A stretch of DNA of 27,847 nt from an uncultured Austwickia sp. (GCA_934678955.1 CAKUSI010000016.1:1-27847), one strand, 5' to 3'; shown: positions 7,338 through 15,880, counted from the first letter of the stretch. Program-made: numbers and translations. Notes: generated by a model from the sequence alone, not told the origin.

Positions 7338-9305
7338 GTGACCGAACTGACGGTCCGCATGACGCCCAGCGCGCGACCGTCGCTCGACGGCCCGGGGGCC
7401 ACGGCACCCGTGGTGGAATCCGGGCGGCCGGGTCTCGCGACCATGGAGCTTCCGATCACGCGTGAGGCGCAACGCGGTGCCGGGCCGATCCGAGACCTCC
7501 CGAGGCGGGGGACATACCTCCCGGGGCTCGACGGAATCCGCGCGTTGGCCGTCGTCGCGGTGCTCGGCTACCACTTCGGGGTGCCCGGCGCGATCGGCGG
7601 ATACCTCGGCGTGGACATCTTCTTCGTCCTGTCCGGCTACCTGATCTCCAGTCAGCTGTGGGCCCGGTGGTCGGTCGGCCGCGTCGACCTGCGGGCGTTC
7701 TGGGCGGCACGGATCCGGCGCCTCCTGCCGGCGGTGCTGGCCCTGATCGCCGGATGCGCCGTCCTCATGGTGGCCTTCGAGCGTGCCCAACTCGGCGTGT
7801 TCGCGGGCGACGTGGGGGCGGCTGCCACGTACACGTCGAACTGGTGGTACATCCTCCACGAGCGGTCCTATTTCGAGAGCACCGGTCGCCCGCCGGTCCT
7901 GCAGCACCTGTGGTCCCTCGCCGTGGAGGAGCAGTTCTACCTGCTGTGGCCCCTCGTCGTGGCCGCCGTCCTCGCCGGGGTCCCGCGGATGCGCGCGCGC
8001 CGCCAGGTGCTGATGGGCGTCGCGCTGGCGGGTGTGGTGGTCTCCGCGGTCATCATGGGTGTCGGTTCGGCGCTCGCGGACGTGCCCGGCCGCGGCGATC
8101 CCAGCCGGTGGTACTTCGGCACCGACTCCCATGCCATGGGGCTGCTGGCAGGGGCGATGTTGGCCTTTGCCCGCGGCGGCGCCGGTTTCGGGCGCCTCAT
8201 GCCGGCGCTGTCGCCGGCCTCCCGCAGGGCCACCGCGGTCGGCGTCGGTGCGCTCCTGGCACTGGTCACGGCGATCGCGCTCGTGGACGAGTACGCGACC
8301 TGGCTCTACCGGGTCGGCTTCCTGCTCGTGGCGGTGGTGACGACGGTGCTGGTCGCCGTCGTCACCCGTCCTGGGCCTCTCGCCACCGCGTTCGCCTGGC
8401 GGCCGCTGCGCTACCTCGGACGCCGCTCCTACGGGCTCTACCTGTGGCACTGGCCCGTGACGGTGTTCACCCGGCCCGAGCTCGACGTACCCTTCGACGG
8501 TCTCCGGCTGCTCGTCCTGCGGGCCACGCTGACCCTGGTCCTGGCGGAGCTGAGCTACCGGCTCGTGGAGCGACCCGTGCGAACGCTCGGCTGGTCCGGT
8601 GCGCTCGCGCTCTGGCGGTCCTGGCGCCCCGGCGCGCTGACGACGGCCCGCGTGGACCCGCTGCGCCTGCCCGCCGCGCAACTCGTGGCGGGCCTCACGA
8701 TCGCGATGGCGCTGCCGCCGCACCTGGCGCTCCCCAACCCGTACGCCCCGGCCGACACGCGCACCGCCGCCATCGTCAAGGCCGTCCCTACGTTGACTCC
8801 CGACCAGGTGACCCGCCGCGAGGAGCTGTCGCTGACCGTCTACGGCGACTCGGTGGCCGTCGGCGCGCGTCCCGGGCTGGAGCGGTACGTCGGCACGCTC
8901 GACAGCCACGCCCGCGAGGCCGAGCATTCCTGGGAGCTGCTGCCCGCGGTGGCGGACGACGCCCGCGCCGGCCGCATCCACGGCAACGTCGTGCTGATCC
9001 ACACGGGCGACAACGGCCTGGTCCCGGAGGAGGAACTCCGGGGGGCGTTGGATGCGCTGCGCGACGTGCCGGTGGTCGTGCTAGTCACGCCCAAGGTCCC
9101 GCGCAGCTGGGAGCGGCGCGCGGGGAGCACGATCCGGACGGTGGTCCCCGACTACGCGAACGTGCAGCTCGCCGACTGGCACGAGGCCGCTCAGGGCCGC
9201 GCGGAGTGGCTGACTGGCGACGGCATCCACCTGGCCCCGCACGGCGAGGACGCGTATGCCCGTTTCGTGCTCTCCCGGGTGCCGGTGCCGCTGCCCACTG
9301 GTTGA
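7338..9305 (+). CDS. OafA/YrhL-type acyltransferase 3 with SGNH domain
   Basis: A 655-residue integral membrane O-acyltransferase that likely moves acetyl or other acyl groups onto a cell-envelope glycan. The acyltransferase 3 domain starts near residue 55 with YLPGLDGIRALAV, has the conserved His79 in GYHFG and FFVLSGYLIS, and spans about ten membrane segments. Other signatures are HLWSLAVEEQFYLLWP and RSYGLYLWHWP. The C-terminal extracytoplasmic SGNH domain has YGDS with Ser505 and GDGIHL with Asp628 and His631 as the likely triad. The GTG at 7338 was chosen because GGGAGG lies 4 nt upstream; an earlier GTG at 7245 is in frame but adds a tail without family character. The stop is 4 nt from the end of the convergent toxin gene. 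Confidence 0.9.
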   Translation: MTELTVRMTPSARPSLDGPGATAPVVESGRPGLATMELPITREAQRGAGPIRDLPRRGTYLPGLDGIRALAVVAVLGYHFGVPGAIGGYLGVDIFFVLSGYLISSQLWARWSVGRVDLRAFWAARIRRLLPAVLALIAGCAVLMVAFERAQLGVFAGDVGAAATYTSNWWYILHERSYFESTGRPPVLQHLWSLAVEEQFYLLWPLVVAAVLAGVPRMRARRQVLMGVALAGVVVSAVIMGVGSALADVPGRGDPSRWYFGTDSHAMGLLAGAMLAFARGGAGFGRLMPALSPASRRATAVGVGALLALVTAIALVDEYATWLYRVGFLLVAVVTTVLVAVVTRPGPLATAFAWRPLRYLGRRSYGLYLWHWPVTVFTRPELDVPFDGLRLLVLRATLTLVLAELSYRLVERPVRTLGWSGALALWRSWRPGALTTARVDPLRLPAAQLVAGLTIAMALPPHLALPNPYAPADTRTAAIVKAVPTLTPDQVTRREELSLTVYGDSVAVGARPGLERYVGTLDSHAREAEHSWELLPAVADDARAGRIHGNVVLIHTGDNGLVPEEELRGALDALRDVPVVVLVTPKVPRSWERRAGSTIRTVVPDYANVQLADWHEAAQGRAEWLTGDGIHLAPHGEDAYARFVLSRVPVPLPTG

Positions 9306-9309
9306 GGAT

Positions 9310-9621
9310 TCAGGGTCGGCGGAAGACGTCATCATCGCCGATCCGTCGCCAGCGGCAACGGACCTCACCGGCCACCGTGACCAGTTCGAAGGTGGCACGC
9401 CCGTCCGGACTGGCGAACGACCAGGTCATCTCCAACACGCCGGGGGCGCCACGCACAGACTTGACGCACAGGGACTTGGGCCACGGGGCCGAAGGGTCGG
9501 AAGCGAACTCGTCGCATGCGGGGATGAATCGCTCGCGGAGCACCTGTCGGAAGGCCGCCTGATGCTCAGGCTTCAGTCGACGGAAATCGCCGTCGAAAGC
9601 CGGTGTCGTCTCGAACTTCAC
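9310..9621 (-). CDS. RelE/ParE-like toxin component
   Basis: A 103-residue basic protein that ends with VRCRWRRIGDDDVFRRP and contains GAPGVLEMTWSFASPDGRATFEL, a pattern typical of small RelE/ParE-fold toxins. Such toxins usually cut mRNA at the ribosome or block gyrase; which applies here cannot be told from sequence alone. Its ATG overlaps the stop of the antitoxin gene by 4 nt, indicating translational coupling. The order is antitoxin first. The 3' end is 4 nt from the end of the convergent acyltransferase gene. Confidence 0.72.
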   Translation of the reverse strand: MKFETTPAFDGDFRRLKPEHQAAFRQVLRERFIPACDEFASDPSAPWPKSLCVKSVRGAPGVLEMTWSFASPDGRATFELVTVAGEVRCRWRRIGDDDVFRRP

Positions 9622-9926
9622 GGCTGGTCGGCGGTGTCCAGCGCTTCCAGATGGGCCAGGAGATCTTGGCCGTCGGCGTGCACGTGGACCCGGCCGGCGG
9701 CCACGTGCTCGTCCACCTCGCGCTCTCGGTCCTGCCAGCTCCGGGTCCAGAACCAGTGCTGATCGGCGGGAACAGGCAGCGAAGGCCTGAGCTCGAGGAC
9801 GCCGTCGTCACGTTCGGTGATCTCCACCTGCGCGCCGGGCTGGTCCAGCCGCAGCCGACGGCGCAACTCTGCGGGGAGCGCGACAACGCCGCGTCCCTGA
9901 ACGCCGACGAATCCGTGAAATCCCAC
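9618..9926 (-). CDS. AbrB/MazE-type antitoxin
   Basis: A 102-residue protein. The first 45 residues match a swapped-hairpin AbrB/MazE/SpoVT DNA-binding domain: GVQGRGVVALPAELRRRLRLDQPGAQVEI followed by a short acidic strand. The C-terminal half (WFWTRSWQDREREVDEHVAAGRV) is a likely toxin-binding helix region. It would neutralise the downstream RelE-like toxin and repress its own operon. The GTG at 9924-9926 starts the frame; it has no Shine-Dalgarno but a TAGTCT box 6 nt upstream, fitting a leaderless mRNA. Confidence 0.75.
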   Translation of the reverse strand: MGFHGFVGVQGRGVVALPAELRRRLRLDQPGAQVEITERDDGVLELRPSLPVPADQHWFWTRSWQDREREVDEHVAAGRVHVHADGQDLLAHLEALDTADQP

Positions 9927-9932
9927 GAGTTG

Positions 9933-9938
9933 AGACTA
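9933..9938 (-). promoter_or_regulatory. Candidate -10 box for the leaderless AbrB/RelE operon
   Basis: On the minus strand TAGTCT is followed by 6 nt and then the GTG start at 9926. The spacing predicts transcription starting at the start codon. The surrounding sequence is AT-richer than neighbouring coding DNA. No clear -35 box is visible. Confidence 0.5.
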
Positions 9939-10008
9939 GATGTATAGGCGGTTTTCAGCTGTACGGGTTGGGGCGCAAGGGCGGCCTACGGCCCGAGCCG
10001 CTGGGGGT

Positions 10009-10599
10009 TCAGGCGGTCCCGACCAGCTCAACGCCCGCGGCCCGCATCTCGGTCATGGCCTTCGCGGTCGTGTCCGGTGCGACGCCCGCCGTCAGGTCGA
10101 CGAGCACCCGGGTCCGCAAAGCGTGCCCGACCGCGTCCAGCGCGGTCGCGCGCACGCAGTGGTCGGTAGCGATGCCCACCAAGTCGACCTCGTGGACTCC
10201 ATGCTCCGCCAGCCAGGTCGCGAGGTCCACGTCCCGGCCGTCATCCTCAGCCAGACCCTCGAAGCCGCTGTACGCAGCCTCCCGCCGCCCCTTGCGGAAC
10301 ACGGCGTCCGCGCGGGCGGCCTCCGCCGCGAAGGCCGGGTGGAAGTCGGCTCCCTGGGTCCCCGCGACACAGTGCGCCGGCCAGCTGTCCACGTAATCGG
10401 GGTCGTCCGCGAAGTGCGCGCCCGGATCCTCGTGCCAGTCCGCGGTCGCGACCACGGCGGCGTACGCATCGCGGTGGGCGGAGATGTACGACGCGACGTC
10501 GGCCGCGACCTGGGCGCCGCCCTCCACGGCCAGGGAGCCGCCCTCGCAGAAGTCGTTCTGTACATCGACCACGATGAGTGCCCGGGTGGGTTCCGTCAT
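10009..10599 (-). CDS. pncA: Nicotinamidase
   Basis: A 196-residue cytoplasmic amidase that converts nicotinamide to nicotinate in NAD salvage; in mycobacteria the same enzyme activates pyrazinamide. The N-terminal LIVVDVQNDFCEGGSL block carries Asp12. Lys103 (FRKG) and Cys148 (GIATDHCV) complete the isochorismatase-family triad. The metal-site residues Asp54, His56, His62 and His76 match the spacing of the mycobacterial enzyme. The ATG at 10597-10599 has a strong GAGGAGG ribosome site just upstream. The gene lies 46 nt downstream of pncB on the same strand, so the two probably form an operon feeding the same pathway. Confidence 0.94.
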   Translation of the reverse strand: MTEPTRALIVVDVQNDFCEGGSLAVEGGAQVAADVASYISAHRDAYAAVVATADWHEDPGAHFADDPDYVDSWPAHCVAGTQGADFHPAFAAEAARADAVFRKGRREAAYSGFEGLAEDDGRDVDLATWLAEHGVHEVDLVGIATDHCVRATALDAVGHALRTRVLVDLTAGVAPDTTAKAMTEMRAAGVELVGTA

Positions 10600-10645
10600 G
10601 AGTCCTCCTCGATGGGTGACCTGGCGTGGGACGCCGGCCGTCGGC

Positions 10646-11932
10646 TCAGGCGAAGATCGTCGGGATGATCGGCTCTCCGTGGGAGAGGCGACGGGCCTCC
10701 GCGGGCAGTTCGGACAGGGCGCGCTTGTGGTGGGCGCGCCCGGCGTTGGCGCCGGCGTCCGCGACCACCTCGCCGTCCCGCACCAGCGGGACCAGCAGCT
10801 CGCGGTCGTTGCCGTCGTTGACCGGGGCCTCTCCGATCCCGATCACCTCCGCCTCGGCGTCGCCGGAGTCGCTCACCCGGCGCATCGCGTACTTGCGGCC
10901 ACCCACGCTGTTCTTGTCCAGGCTCTTCTTCGCGACGTTGATCATCTCGCCGCGGTCGTCAGCGCGGGCCACCAGCTTGTAGACCAGGCCGGCGGTGGGC
11001 CGCCCCGACCCCGTCACCAGCGAGGTTCCCACGCCGTACATGTCGACCGGCGCCGCGGCGAGCGCCGCGATCGCATACTCGTCCAGGTCGGAGGTGACCA
11101 CGATGCGCGTGCCCGTGGCGCCCAGAGCGTCGAGCTGCGCCCGGACCTCGTGCGCCTGGGTGACCAAGTCGCCGGAGTCCAGCCGCACCGCGCCGAGCTC
11201 GGGGCCGGCCAGCTGCACCGCGAGATCCACGGCGGCCTTCACGTCGTAGGTGTCTACCAACAGCGTCGTCCGCTTGCCCAGGCTCTCCAACTGCGCGGTG
11301 AACGCCTGCGACTCGCTGTCGTGTAGCAGGGTGAACGAGTGGGCGGCCGTGCCGGTGCTCGGGATTCCGTAGCGGCGCGCGGCCTCCAGGTTGGAGGTGG
11401 TCGCGAAACCGCAGATGTATGCGGCCCGCGCGGCCGCGACCGCGGCCTGTTCGTGCGTGCGGCGGGCACCCATCTCGATCAGGGGCCGCCCGCCGGCGGC
11501 GGTGGCCATCCGCGAGGCCGCCGACGCGATCGCGCAGTCGTGGTTGTAGATGGACAGCAGGATCGTTTCCAGCATGCAGGCCTGCGCGAACGTGGACTCC
11601 ACGATCAGCAGCGGTGAGCCAGGAAAGTAGATCTCGCCCTCCGCGTAGCCCCACATGGAGCCGGTGAACCGGTAGTCGCGCAGGTAGTCGAGGGTGGCCG
11701 CGTCGACGACCTTGTGGCGCTCCAGAAACTGCAGTTCGTTGTCGCCGAACGTGAACTCGGCCAACTCCTCCAGCATCCGGCCGACGCCCGCCACCACGCC
11801 GTACCGACGTCCGTCGGGAAGGCGGCGACCGAAGAGCTCGAACACGCTGGTGCGTTCGGCCGCGCCGGAGTGCAGCGCGGCCTGCAACATGGTGAGCTCG
11901 TAGTGGTCGGTCAGGAGGGCGCTGCTGGTCAC
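10646..11932 (-). CDS. pncB: Nicotinate phosphoribosyltransferase
   Basis: A 428-residue enzyme that joins nicotinate and PRPP to make nicotinate mononucleotide, the second step of the salvage route begun by PncA. The start LLTDHYELTMLQAAL, the block EGEIYFPGSPLLIVE, GARRTHEQAA, GTAAHSF with the likely phosphorylated His198, LVDTYD, and RLDSGDL are family signatures, and the length is typical. The GTG at 11930-11932 lacks a ribosome site but sits 7 nt after a TAGGCT box on the minus strand. The gene is divergent from clpS, and their promoters overlap. Confidence 0.95.
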   Translation of the reverse strand: MTSSALLTDHYELTMLQAALHSGAAERTSVFELFGRRLPDGRRYGVVAGVGRMLEELAEFTFGDNELQFLERHKVVDAATLDYLRDYRFTGSMWGYAEGEIYFPGSPLLIVESTFAQACMLETILLSIYNHDCAIASAASRMATAAGGRPLIEMGARRTHEQAAVAAARAAYICGFATTSNLEAARRYGIPSTGTAAHSFTLLHDSESQAFTAQLESLGKRTTLLVDTYDVKAAVDLAVQLAGPELGAVRLDSGDLVTQAHEVRAQLDALGATGTRIVVTSDLDEYAIAALAAAPVDMYGVGTSLVTGSGRPTAGLVYKLVARADDRGEMINVAKKSLDKNSVGGRKYAMRRVSDSGDAEAEVIGIGEAPVNDGNDRELLVPLVRDGEVVADAGANAGRAHHKRALSELPAEARRLSHGEPIIPTIFA

Positions 11933-11939
11933 GAGGGGC

Positions 11940-11949
11940 AGCCTATTGT
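11940..11949. promoter_or_regulatory. Overlapping divergent -10 boxes of pncB and clpS
   Basis: TAGGCT (minus strand, 11940-11945) is 7 nt before the pncB GTG. TATTGT (plus strand, 11944-11949) is 6 nt before the clpS GTG. The two hexamers share 2 bp. The start codons are only 23 nt apart, leaving no room for ribosome sites, so both messages are probably leaderless. Polymerase bound to one would occlude the other. Confidence 0.6.
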
Positions 11950-11955
11950 TGAACC

Positions 11956-12246
11956 GTGGCGATCGCCCCTATGAACGAGCAACTCCGGGAGGAGGAACTC
12001 GAGGATCCCCTCGACGTCCCCTGGATCACCATCGTGTGGAACGACCCGGTCAACCTCATGACGTATGTCACGTGGGTGTTCATGACCTACTTCGGCTACC
12101 CCGAAGGAAAGGCGCGCGCCCTGATGCTCGACGTGCACCACAAGGGCCGCGCGGTGGTCGCCTCCGGCCCACGAGAGCTGATGGAGCGGCATACCGAGGC
12201 GTTGCAGACCTACGGGCTCTGGGCCACCTTTCAACAGGACGACTAG
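11956..12246 (+). CDS. clpS: ATP-dependent Clp protease adaptor ClpS
   Basis: A 96-residue adaptor that delivers proteins with destabilising N-terminal residues to the Clp protease. The core VPWITIVWNDPVNLMTYVTWVFMT shows the NDP.N motif of the N-degron pocket. It continues with YPEGKARALMLDVHHKGRAVV, which holds the usual Clp-binding histidine. The N-terminal 20 residues are acidic and flexible. The GTG at 11956 is favoured because a TATTGT box lies 6 nt upstream; an ATG at 11971 is a possible shorter start. It is followed 26 nt later by DUF2017, its usual partner in actinobacteria. Confidence 0.95.
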   Translation: MAIAPMNEQLREEELEDPLDVPWITIVWNDPVNLMTYVTWVFMTYFGYPEGKARALMLDVHHKGRAVVASGPRELMERHTEALQTYGLWATFQQDD

Positions 12247-12264
12247 TTTCAACGGGACGACTAG
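12229..12264 (+). repeat. 18-bp tandem duplication spanning the clpS stop
   Basis: Bases 12229-12246 and 12247-12264 are the same 18-bp sequence with one difference. The first copy encodes the last five residues of ClpS plus its TAG stop. The second is an untranslated copy with an in-frame stop. The duplication pushes the DUF2017 gene 18 nt away from clpS. Confidence 0.95.
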
Positions 12265-12272
12265 GGGAGCGC

Positions 12273-12938
12273 GTGGCACGGGCGTTCAAGCGCCGCAAGG
12301 GCGGCTACGTGGCGGGGCTGTCGGCCGAGGAACGGGCGATCCTTTCCTGGCTCATGGACCAGGTGCTGGAACTGCTCGCGCCGCCAGGCGCCCCCGAGCC
12401 GGATAGTTTCGAGCAGATGCTCGCCGACGCGGGCCTCGCGGTAGGCGCCCCCAGCGGTGACATCGATGGCTCCGGTGAGGTTGCTGCGGCCGCGGCGGAC
12501 ACACCGGCCGCCGACAATTCCGCCACCGCGGACCTGGACGATCCGGGCCGCGATCCCGCGCTGGATCGGCTGCTGCCGGATGCGCATCGGGACGACCCGC
12601 TGATGGCTGCGGAGTTCCGGCGCCTGGTCGGGCCCGGCCTGCGGGAGACGAAGGCGGCCAACCTCTCGGCCGCGATCGCGGCTTTGGAGCCCGCGCAGGG
12701 CGCGAAGCTTGAGCTCGACGAGGAGCAGGCGCGGGTCTTCGCCATCGCGCTGACGGACGTGCGGCTGGTGGTCGGCGAGCGGCTGGGCCTTCGCGATGAC
12801 GAGGACGCGGAGCGGCTGGAGGTCCAGGCGGCGCGGGGCGAGATGGACGAGGAGCGCGCCTGGCTGCTGGCCGTCTACGACTTCCTGACCTGGCTGCAGG
12901 AGTCCTTGACGTCGGCGATGCTGCAGGGCCTCGATTAG
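12273..12938 (+). CDS. DUF2017 family protein
   Basis: A 221-residue soluble protein of the actinobacterial DUF2017 family; no biochemical function is known to me. The start FKRRKGGYVAGLSAEERAIL and the C-terminal half (ALTDVRLVVGERLGL, then WLLAVYDFLTWLQESL) are the conserved parts and look helical. An alanine/aspartate-rich segment (about residues 50-100) separates them and is probably flexible. The GTG at 12273 follows GGGGAG at 12264-12269. The gene is consistently found beside clpS, so a link to Clp-dependent proteolysis is plausible but unproven. Confidence 0.9.
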   Translation: MARAFKRRKGGYVAGLSAEERAILSWLMDQVLELLAPPGAPEPDSFEQMLADAGLAVGAPSGDIDGSGEVAAAAADTPAADNSATADLDDPGRDPALDRLLPDAHRDDPLMAAEFRRLVGPGLRETKAANLSAAIAALEPAQGAKLELDEEQARVFAIALTDVRLVVGERLGLRDDEDAERLEVQAARGEMDEERAWLLAVYDFLTWLQESLTSAMLQGLD

Positions 12939-12988
12939 CGGCCCGCCCGACCTCCTTTTGACACAGCCGAATCCGAGAGCGGGCCGCT

Positions 12989-13018
12989 CGCGGACACAAC
13001 GACGCATCTGTGTCCGCG
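12989..13018 (+). repeat. 10-bp inverted repeat between DUF2017 and the ABC importer genes
   Basis: CGCGGACACA (12989-12998) and TGTGTCCGCG (13009-13018) are perfect complements around a 10-nt loop. No T run follows. The element is 50 nt past the DUF2017 stop and about 105 nt before the importer start. It could be a terminator for clpS-DUF2017 or an operator for the importer. The half-site TGTGTCC looks like protein-binding DNA, but the regulator is unknown. Confidence 0.6.
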
Positions 13019-13123
13019 TCGGGAAAGGGGCTGGTCGCGTGCCGGAGCGCGTACGCTGACGCGCGACGCACCCCCCAACGCGCCCCGTCACCGGGCGGCG
13101 CACTCACCACCGGAAGGGCCCTC

Positions 13124-14020
13124 ATGCGTACCTCGCGGATCACCCTCACCACGCTCGTCCTTACCTGCACCGCAGCGTTCGGCCTGTCTGCCTGCGGTGG
13201 CTCTGGCGGCGATTCGACGGCCACGCCGGCCGCCACCATCGCCAAGGATGACGCTCTGGCGGCGGCGGTCCCCGACAAGGTCAAGCAGGTGGGTCATTTC
13301 ACGGTCGGCGTCGACCCGACATACGCCCCCAACGAGATGCTCGCCTCCGACGGGCGCACCGTCGAGGGAATGAACGTCGACATCCTCGACGCGGTCGCCG
13401 CGAAGCTCGGCGTGAAGAACGAGTGGCGGCCGGCCCAGTTCGACACGATCCTGCTCGGGGTGGACAGCGGCAGGTTCGACCTCGCGATGTCGAGCTTCAC
13501 GATCAACCCGGACCGGCTGAAGTCGGTCGACATGGTCAGTTACTACGACGCGGGCACCCTGTGGGCGGTGAAGAAGGGCAACCCGAACCACGTGGATCCG
13601 AAGAACCTGTGCGGCCTGTCCATCGGGGTCCAGAAGGGCACCGTCCAGAACAACGAGATGAACGTCGCCACCAAGAAGTGCACCGATGAGGGCAAGCCGG
13701 CGATCAACCTGGTCGTCGACGACCAGCAGAGCAAGATCACGGCCGCCTTGACCTCGGACAAGGTCATCGCGATGGCCGCCGACAGCCCGATCACGCTCTA
13801 CGCCGTCCAGCAGACAGGCGGGACCCTGGAGAAGCTGGGAGAGATCTACGACAGCGCGCCCTACGGCGTCGTCGTCCCGAAGGGCCAGGCCCAGCTCGCC
13901 GACGCGGTGGCCAAGGCGCTGACCTCGCTGAAGGAGTCGGGCGACTACGAGCGCATCCTGAAGAAGTGGGGCAACGAGGCGGGCGCGATCTCTGAGTTCA
14001 AGGTCAACCCCACCGCATGA
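13124..14020 (+). CDS. ABC transporter substrate-binding lipoprotein (amino acid type)
   Basis: A 298-residue extracellular solute receptor anchored by lipid. The signal peptide (basic start, then [17 protein letters not shown]) ends at a lipobox L21-S-A-C24. The mature part has the family 3 pattern: [60 protein letters not shown], and a final [12 protein letters not shown]. This family binds polar amino acids; the exact ligand is not evident. The ATG at 13124 follows GGAAGGG at 13112-13118. A possible -10 box TACGCT is at 13052-13057. It overlaps the permease gene by 4 nt. Confidence 0.93.
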   Translation: MRTSRITLTTLVLTCTAAFGLSACGGSGGDSTATPAATIAKDDALAAAVPDKVKQVGHFTVGVDPTYAPNEMLASDGRTVEGMNVDILDAVAAKLGVKNEWRPAQFDTILLGVDSGRFDLAMSSFTINPDRLKSVDMVSYYDAGTLWAVKKGNPNHVDPKNLCGLSIGVQKGTVQNNEMNVATKKCTDEGKPAINLVVDDQQSKITAALTSDKVIAMAADSPITLYAVQQTGGTLEKLGEIYDSAPYGVVVPKGQAQLADAVAKALTSLKESGDYERILKKWGNEAGAISEFKVNPTA

Positions 14021-14988
14021 CCCCGCAGGTGGCGGGCGCGGGCGCGACGGATCGGCCCGGCCCCATCGACGCGAAGCCGGTCCGCCATCCGCTGCGCTGG
14101 GTCGCCACGGTGGTCGTCCTGATCCTGGCGGCCATGCTCGTCAACTCGTTCCTCACCAACGAGCGGTGGGACTGGGCGCTGGCGTTCGACATCATGTTCC
14201 GGCCCTCCGTCCTCCAGGGCATGCTCTACGGCACGATCACCGCGACCGTGGTGTCGATGGTGCTCGGCGTCGTGCTGGGCACCGCGATCGCCGTCGCGCG
14301 GCTCAGCCCGAACCCGGTGCTGCGGTACTTGTCGTTCGCCTACACGTGGTTCTTTCGCGCGATACCCCGATATGTCCTGCTCGGCATGATCGGCACCGGC
14401 ATCGGCTACCTCTACAGCGTGGTCGACATCGGCATCCCGTTCGGGCAGCAGTTCGCGAACCTGCTCGGCCTGTCCCACGACCTCACGTTCTTCTCCCTCG
14501 ACGTGAAGGCGGTGACCGGGGGACTGATGGGCGGGATCCTGGGCCTCGCGCTGTCGGAGGCCGCGTACATGGCCGAGATCGCCCGCGCCGGCATCCTCTC
14601 GGTCGACAAGGGCCAGACCGAGGCCGCGGAAGCGCTCGGGATGTCCCGCCCCAAGACCATGTGGCGGATCATCCTCCCGCAGGCCATGCGGGTGATCGTC
14701 CCGCCGACCGGCAACGAGACGATCGCGATGGTGAAGGACACCTCGCTGCTCATCGCGGTGCCGGTCATCACGGAGCTGTACTACCAGACCTCCACCATCG
14801 CCTTCGCCACCTTCCGGGTCATGGCGGGGTTCGTGGCTGCGAGCCTGTGGTACCTGGTCATCTGCTCCGTGTTGATGGTGGTCCAGACCTATGTGGAGCG
14901 GTACTTCGGTCGCGGCTTCGGCGAGGCGCGGGTGGGTCGGCAGACCAACCGCCGGTATGCCCGGCCCGGCGGAATGGGGGGTGCCTGA
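14017..14988 (+). CDS. ABC transporter permease (amino acid type)
   Basis: A 323-residue inner-membrane subunit of the same importer. It has a first membrane segment near residues 28-46, then the HisMQ-type core ([21 protein letters not shown]) and the EAA loop [23 protein letters not shown] that docks to the ATPase. About 30 basic residues follow the last membrane segment. An insertion between the first core segments ([19 protein letters not shown]) makes it longer than the usual 220-280 residues. The ATG overlaps the TGA of the binding-protein gene, and the stop overlaps the ATPase start by 1 nt, so the three subunits are translationally coupled. Confidence 0.93.
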   Translation: MTPQVAGAGATDRPGPIDAKPVRHPLRWVATVVVLILAAMLVNSFLTNERWDWALAFDIMFRPSVLQGMLYGTITATVVSMVLGVVLGTAIAVARLSPNPVLRYLSFAYTWFFRAIPRYVLLGMIGTGIGYLYSVVDIGIPFGQQFANLLGLSHDLTFFSLDVKAVTGGLMGGILGLALSEAAYMAEIARAGILSVDKGQTEAAEALGMSRPKTMWRIILPQAMRVIVPPTGNETIAMVKDTSLLIAVPVITELYYQTSTIAFATFRVMAGFVAASLWYLVICSVLMVVQTYVERYFGRGFGEARVGRQTNRRYARPGGMGGA

Positions 14989-15788
14989 TGGCCGCGGATG
15001 CGCCGGGGGGTCCGGAGCCGCTCGTACGAGCCCTCAACGTCACCAAGTCGTTCCACCACACGCCCGTCCTGGCGGGCCTCGACCTCGAGGTCGGTCGCGG
15101 CGAGGTCGTTTGCCTGCTCGGTCCGTCGGGGTCGGGCAAGACCACCTTCCTCCGGTGCATCAACCTGCTGGAGCGCCTGGACGGCGGCCGGATCTGGGTG
15201 GACGGGCAGTTGATGGGGTTTCAGGACCGCGGCGGCCAGCTCCACGAGCTACCCGACAAGAAGATCGCCCAGCAGCGCCGCGGGATCGGGATGGTCTTCC
15301 AGCGGTTCAACCTGTTCCCGCACATGACCGCGCTCGGCAACGTGATGGAGGCGCCGGTGTCGGTGCGCGGCGATGGCAAGACCGCCGCCCGGGCGCGGGC
15401 CCGCCAACTGCTCGACCGGGTGGGCCTGGCGGACAAGGAGGAGTCCTATCCCGGCCAGCTCTCCGGCGGACAGCAGCAGCGGGTCGCCATCGCCCGTGCC
15501 CTGGCCATGGACCCCAAGCTCATGCTCTTCGACGAGCCGACGTCGGCGCTGGATCCGGAGCTGGTCGGCGACGTGCTCGGCGTGATGCGGGAGCTCGCCG
15601 AGTCAGGAATGACCATGATCGTCGTCACCCATGAGATGAGTTTCGCTCGTGACGTGGCCGACCGCGTCGTCTTCATCGACGGCGGCGTGGTGGTCGAGCA
15701 GGGCGACCCGCGTGAGGTGATCCACAATCCACGCGAGGACCGGACGCGGGCCTTCCTGCGCCGGATGAGCGCCGAGCGCGAGCGCTGA
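14988..15788 (+). CDS. ABC transporter ATP-binding protein (amino acid type)
   Basis: A 266-residue cytoplasmic ATPase driving the importer. Walker A GPSGSGKT is at residues 45-52, the Q-loop in [12 protein letters not shown] near 103-112, the signature LSGGQ at 158-162, Walker B with Glu183 in [13 protein letters not shown], and the H-loop His215 in VVTHEMSF. This is the GlnQ/HisP-like subfamily for polar amino acids. The ATG at 14988 overlaps the permease stop. The C-terminus ends normally ([16 protein letters not shown]). Confidence 0.95.
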   Translation: MAADAPGGPEPLVRALNVTKSFHHTPVLAGLDLEVGRGEVVCLLGPSGSGKTTFLRCINLLERLDGGRIWVDGQLMGFQDRGGQLHELPDKKIAQQRRGIGMVFQRFNLFPHMTALGNVMEAPVSVRGDGKTAARARARQLLDRVGLADKEESYPGQLSGGQQQRVAIARALAMDPKLMLFDEPTSALDPELVGDVLGVMRELAESGMTMIVVTHEMSFARDVADRVVFIDGGVVVEQGDPREVIHNPREDRTRAFLRRMSAERER

Positions 15789-15867
15789 GCGCGTCGTGCC
15801 CGGCGATGGCGACCAACGTCACGTGACGGGCGTTCAGGGAACGAGCGGCCATGTCGGGGCCCTCTGG

Positions 15868-15873
15868 CATAGT
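15868..15873 (+). promoter_or_regulatory. Candidate -10 box for leaderless murI
   Basis: CATAGT lies 7 nt before the GTG at 15881. The first base departs from TANNNT, so this is a weaker match than the others in the window. It supports the choice of 15881 over the upstream ATG at 15851, which would place the box inside the gene. Confidence 0.4.
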
Positions 15874-15880
15874 GCTGCAC

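Noticed and set aside
7230..9002. 590-residue minus-strand open frame opposite the acyltransferase.
   Set aside because: Low-complexity Arg/Gln/His-rich translation typical of antisense frames in GC-rich DNA; the plus strand has clear family motifs.
9927..9960. Possible palindrome CTATACATCTAG as operator of the AbrB/RelE operon.
   Set aside because: The arms match at only part of their length, too weak to separate from chance.
12958..12963. TTGACA, a perfect -35 box, after the DUF2017 gene.
   Set aside because: No -10-like hexamer occurs 16-19 nt downstream; that position is GC-only.
15851..15880. Earlier ATG start for murI adding ten residues.
   Set aside because: The added residues are not part of the family N-terminus and would place the -10-like box inside the gene.
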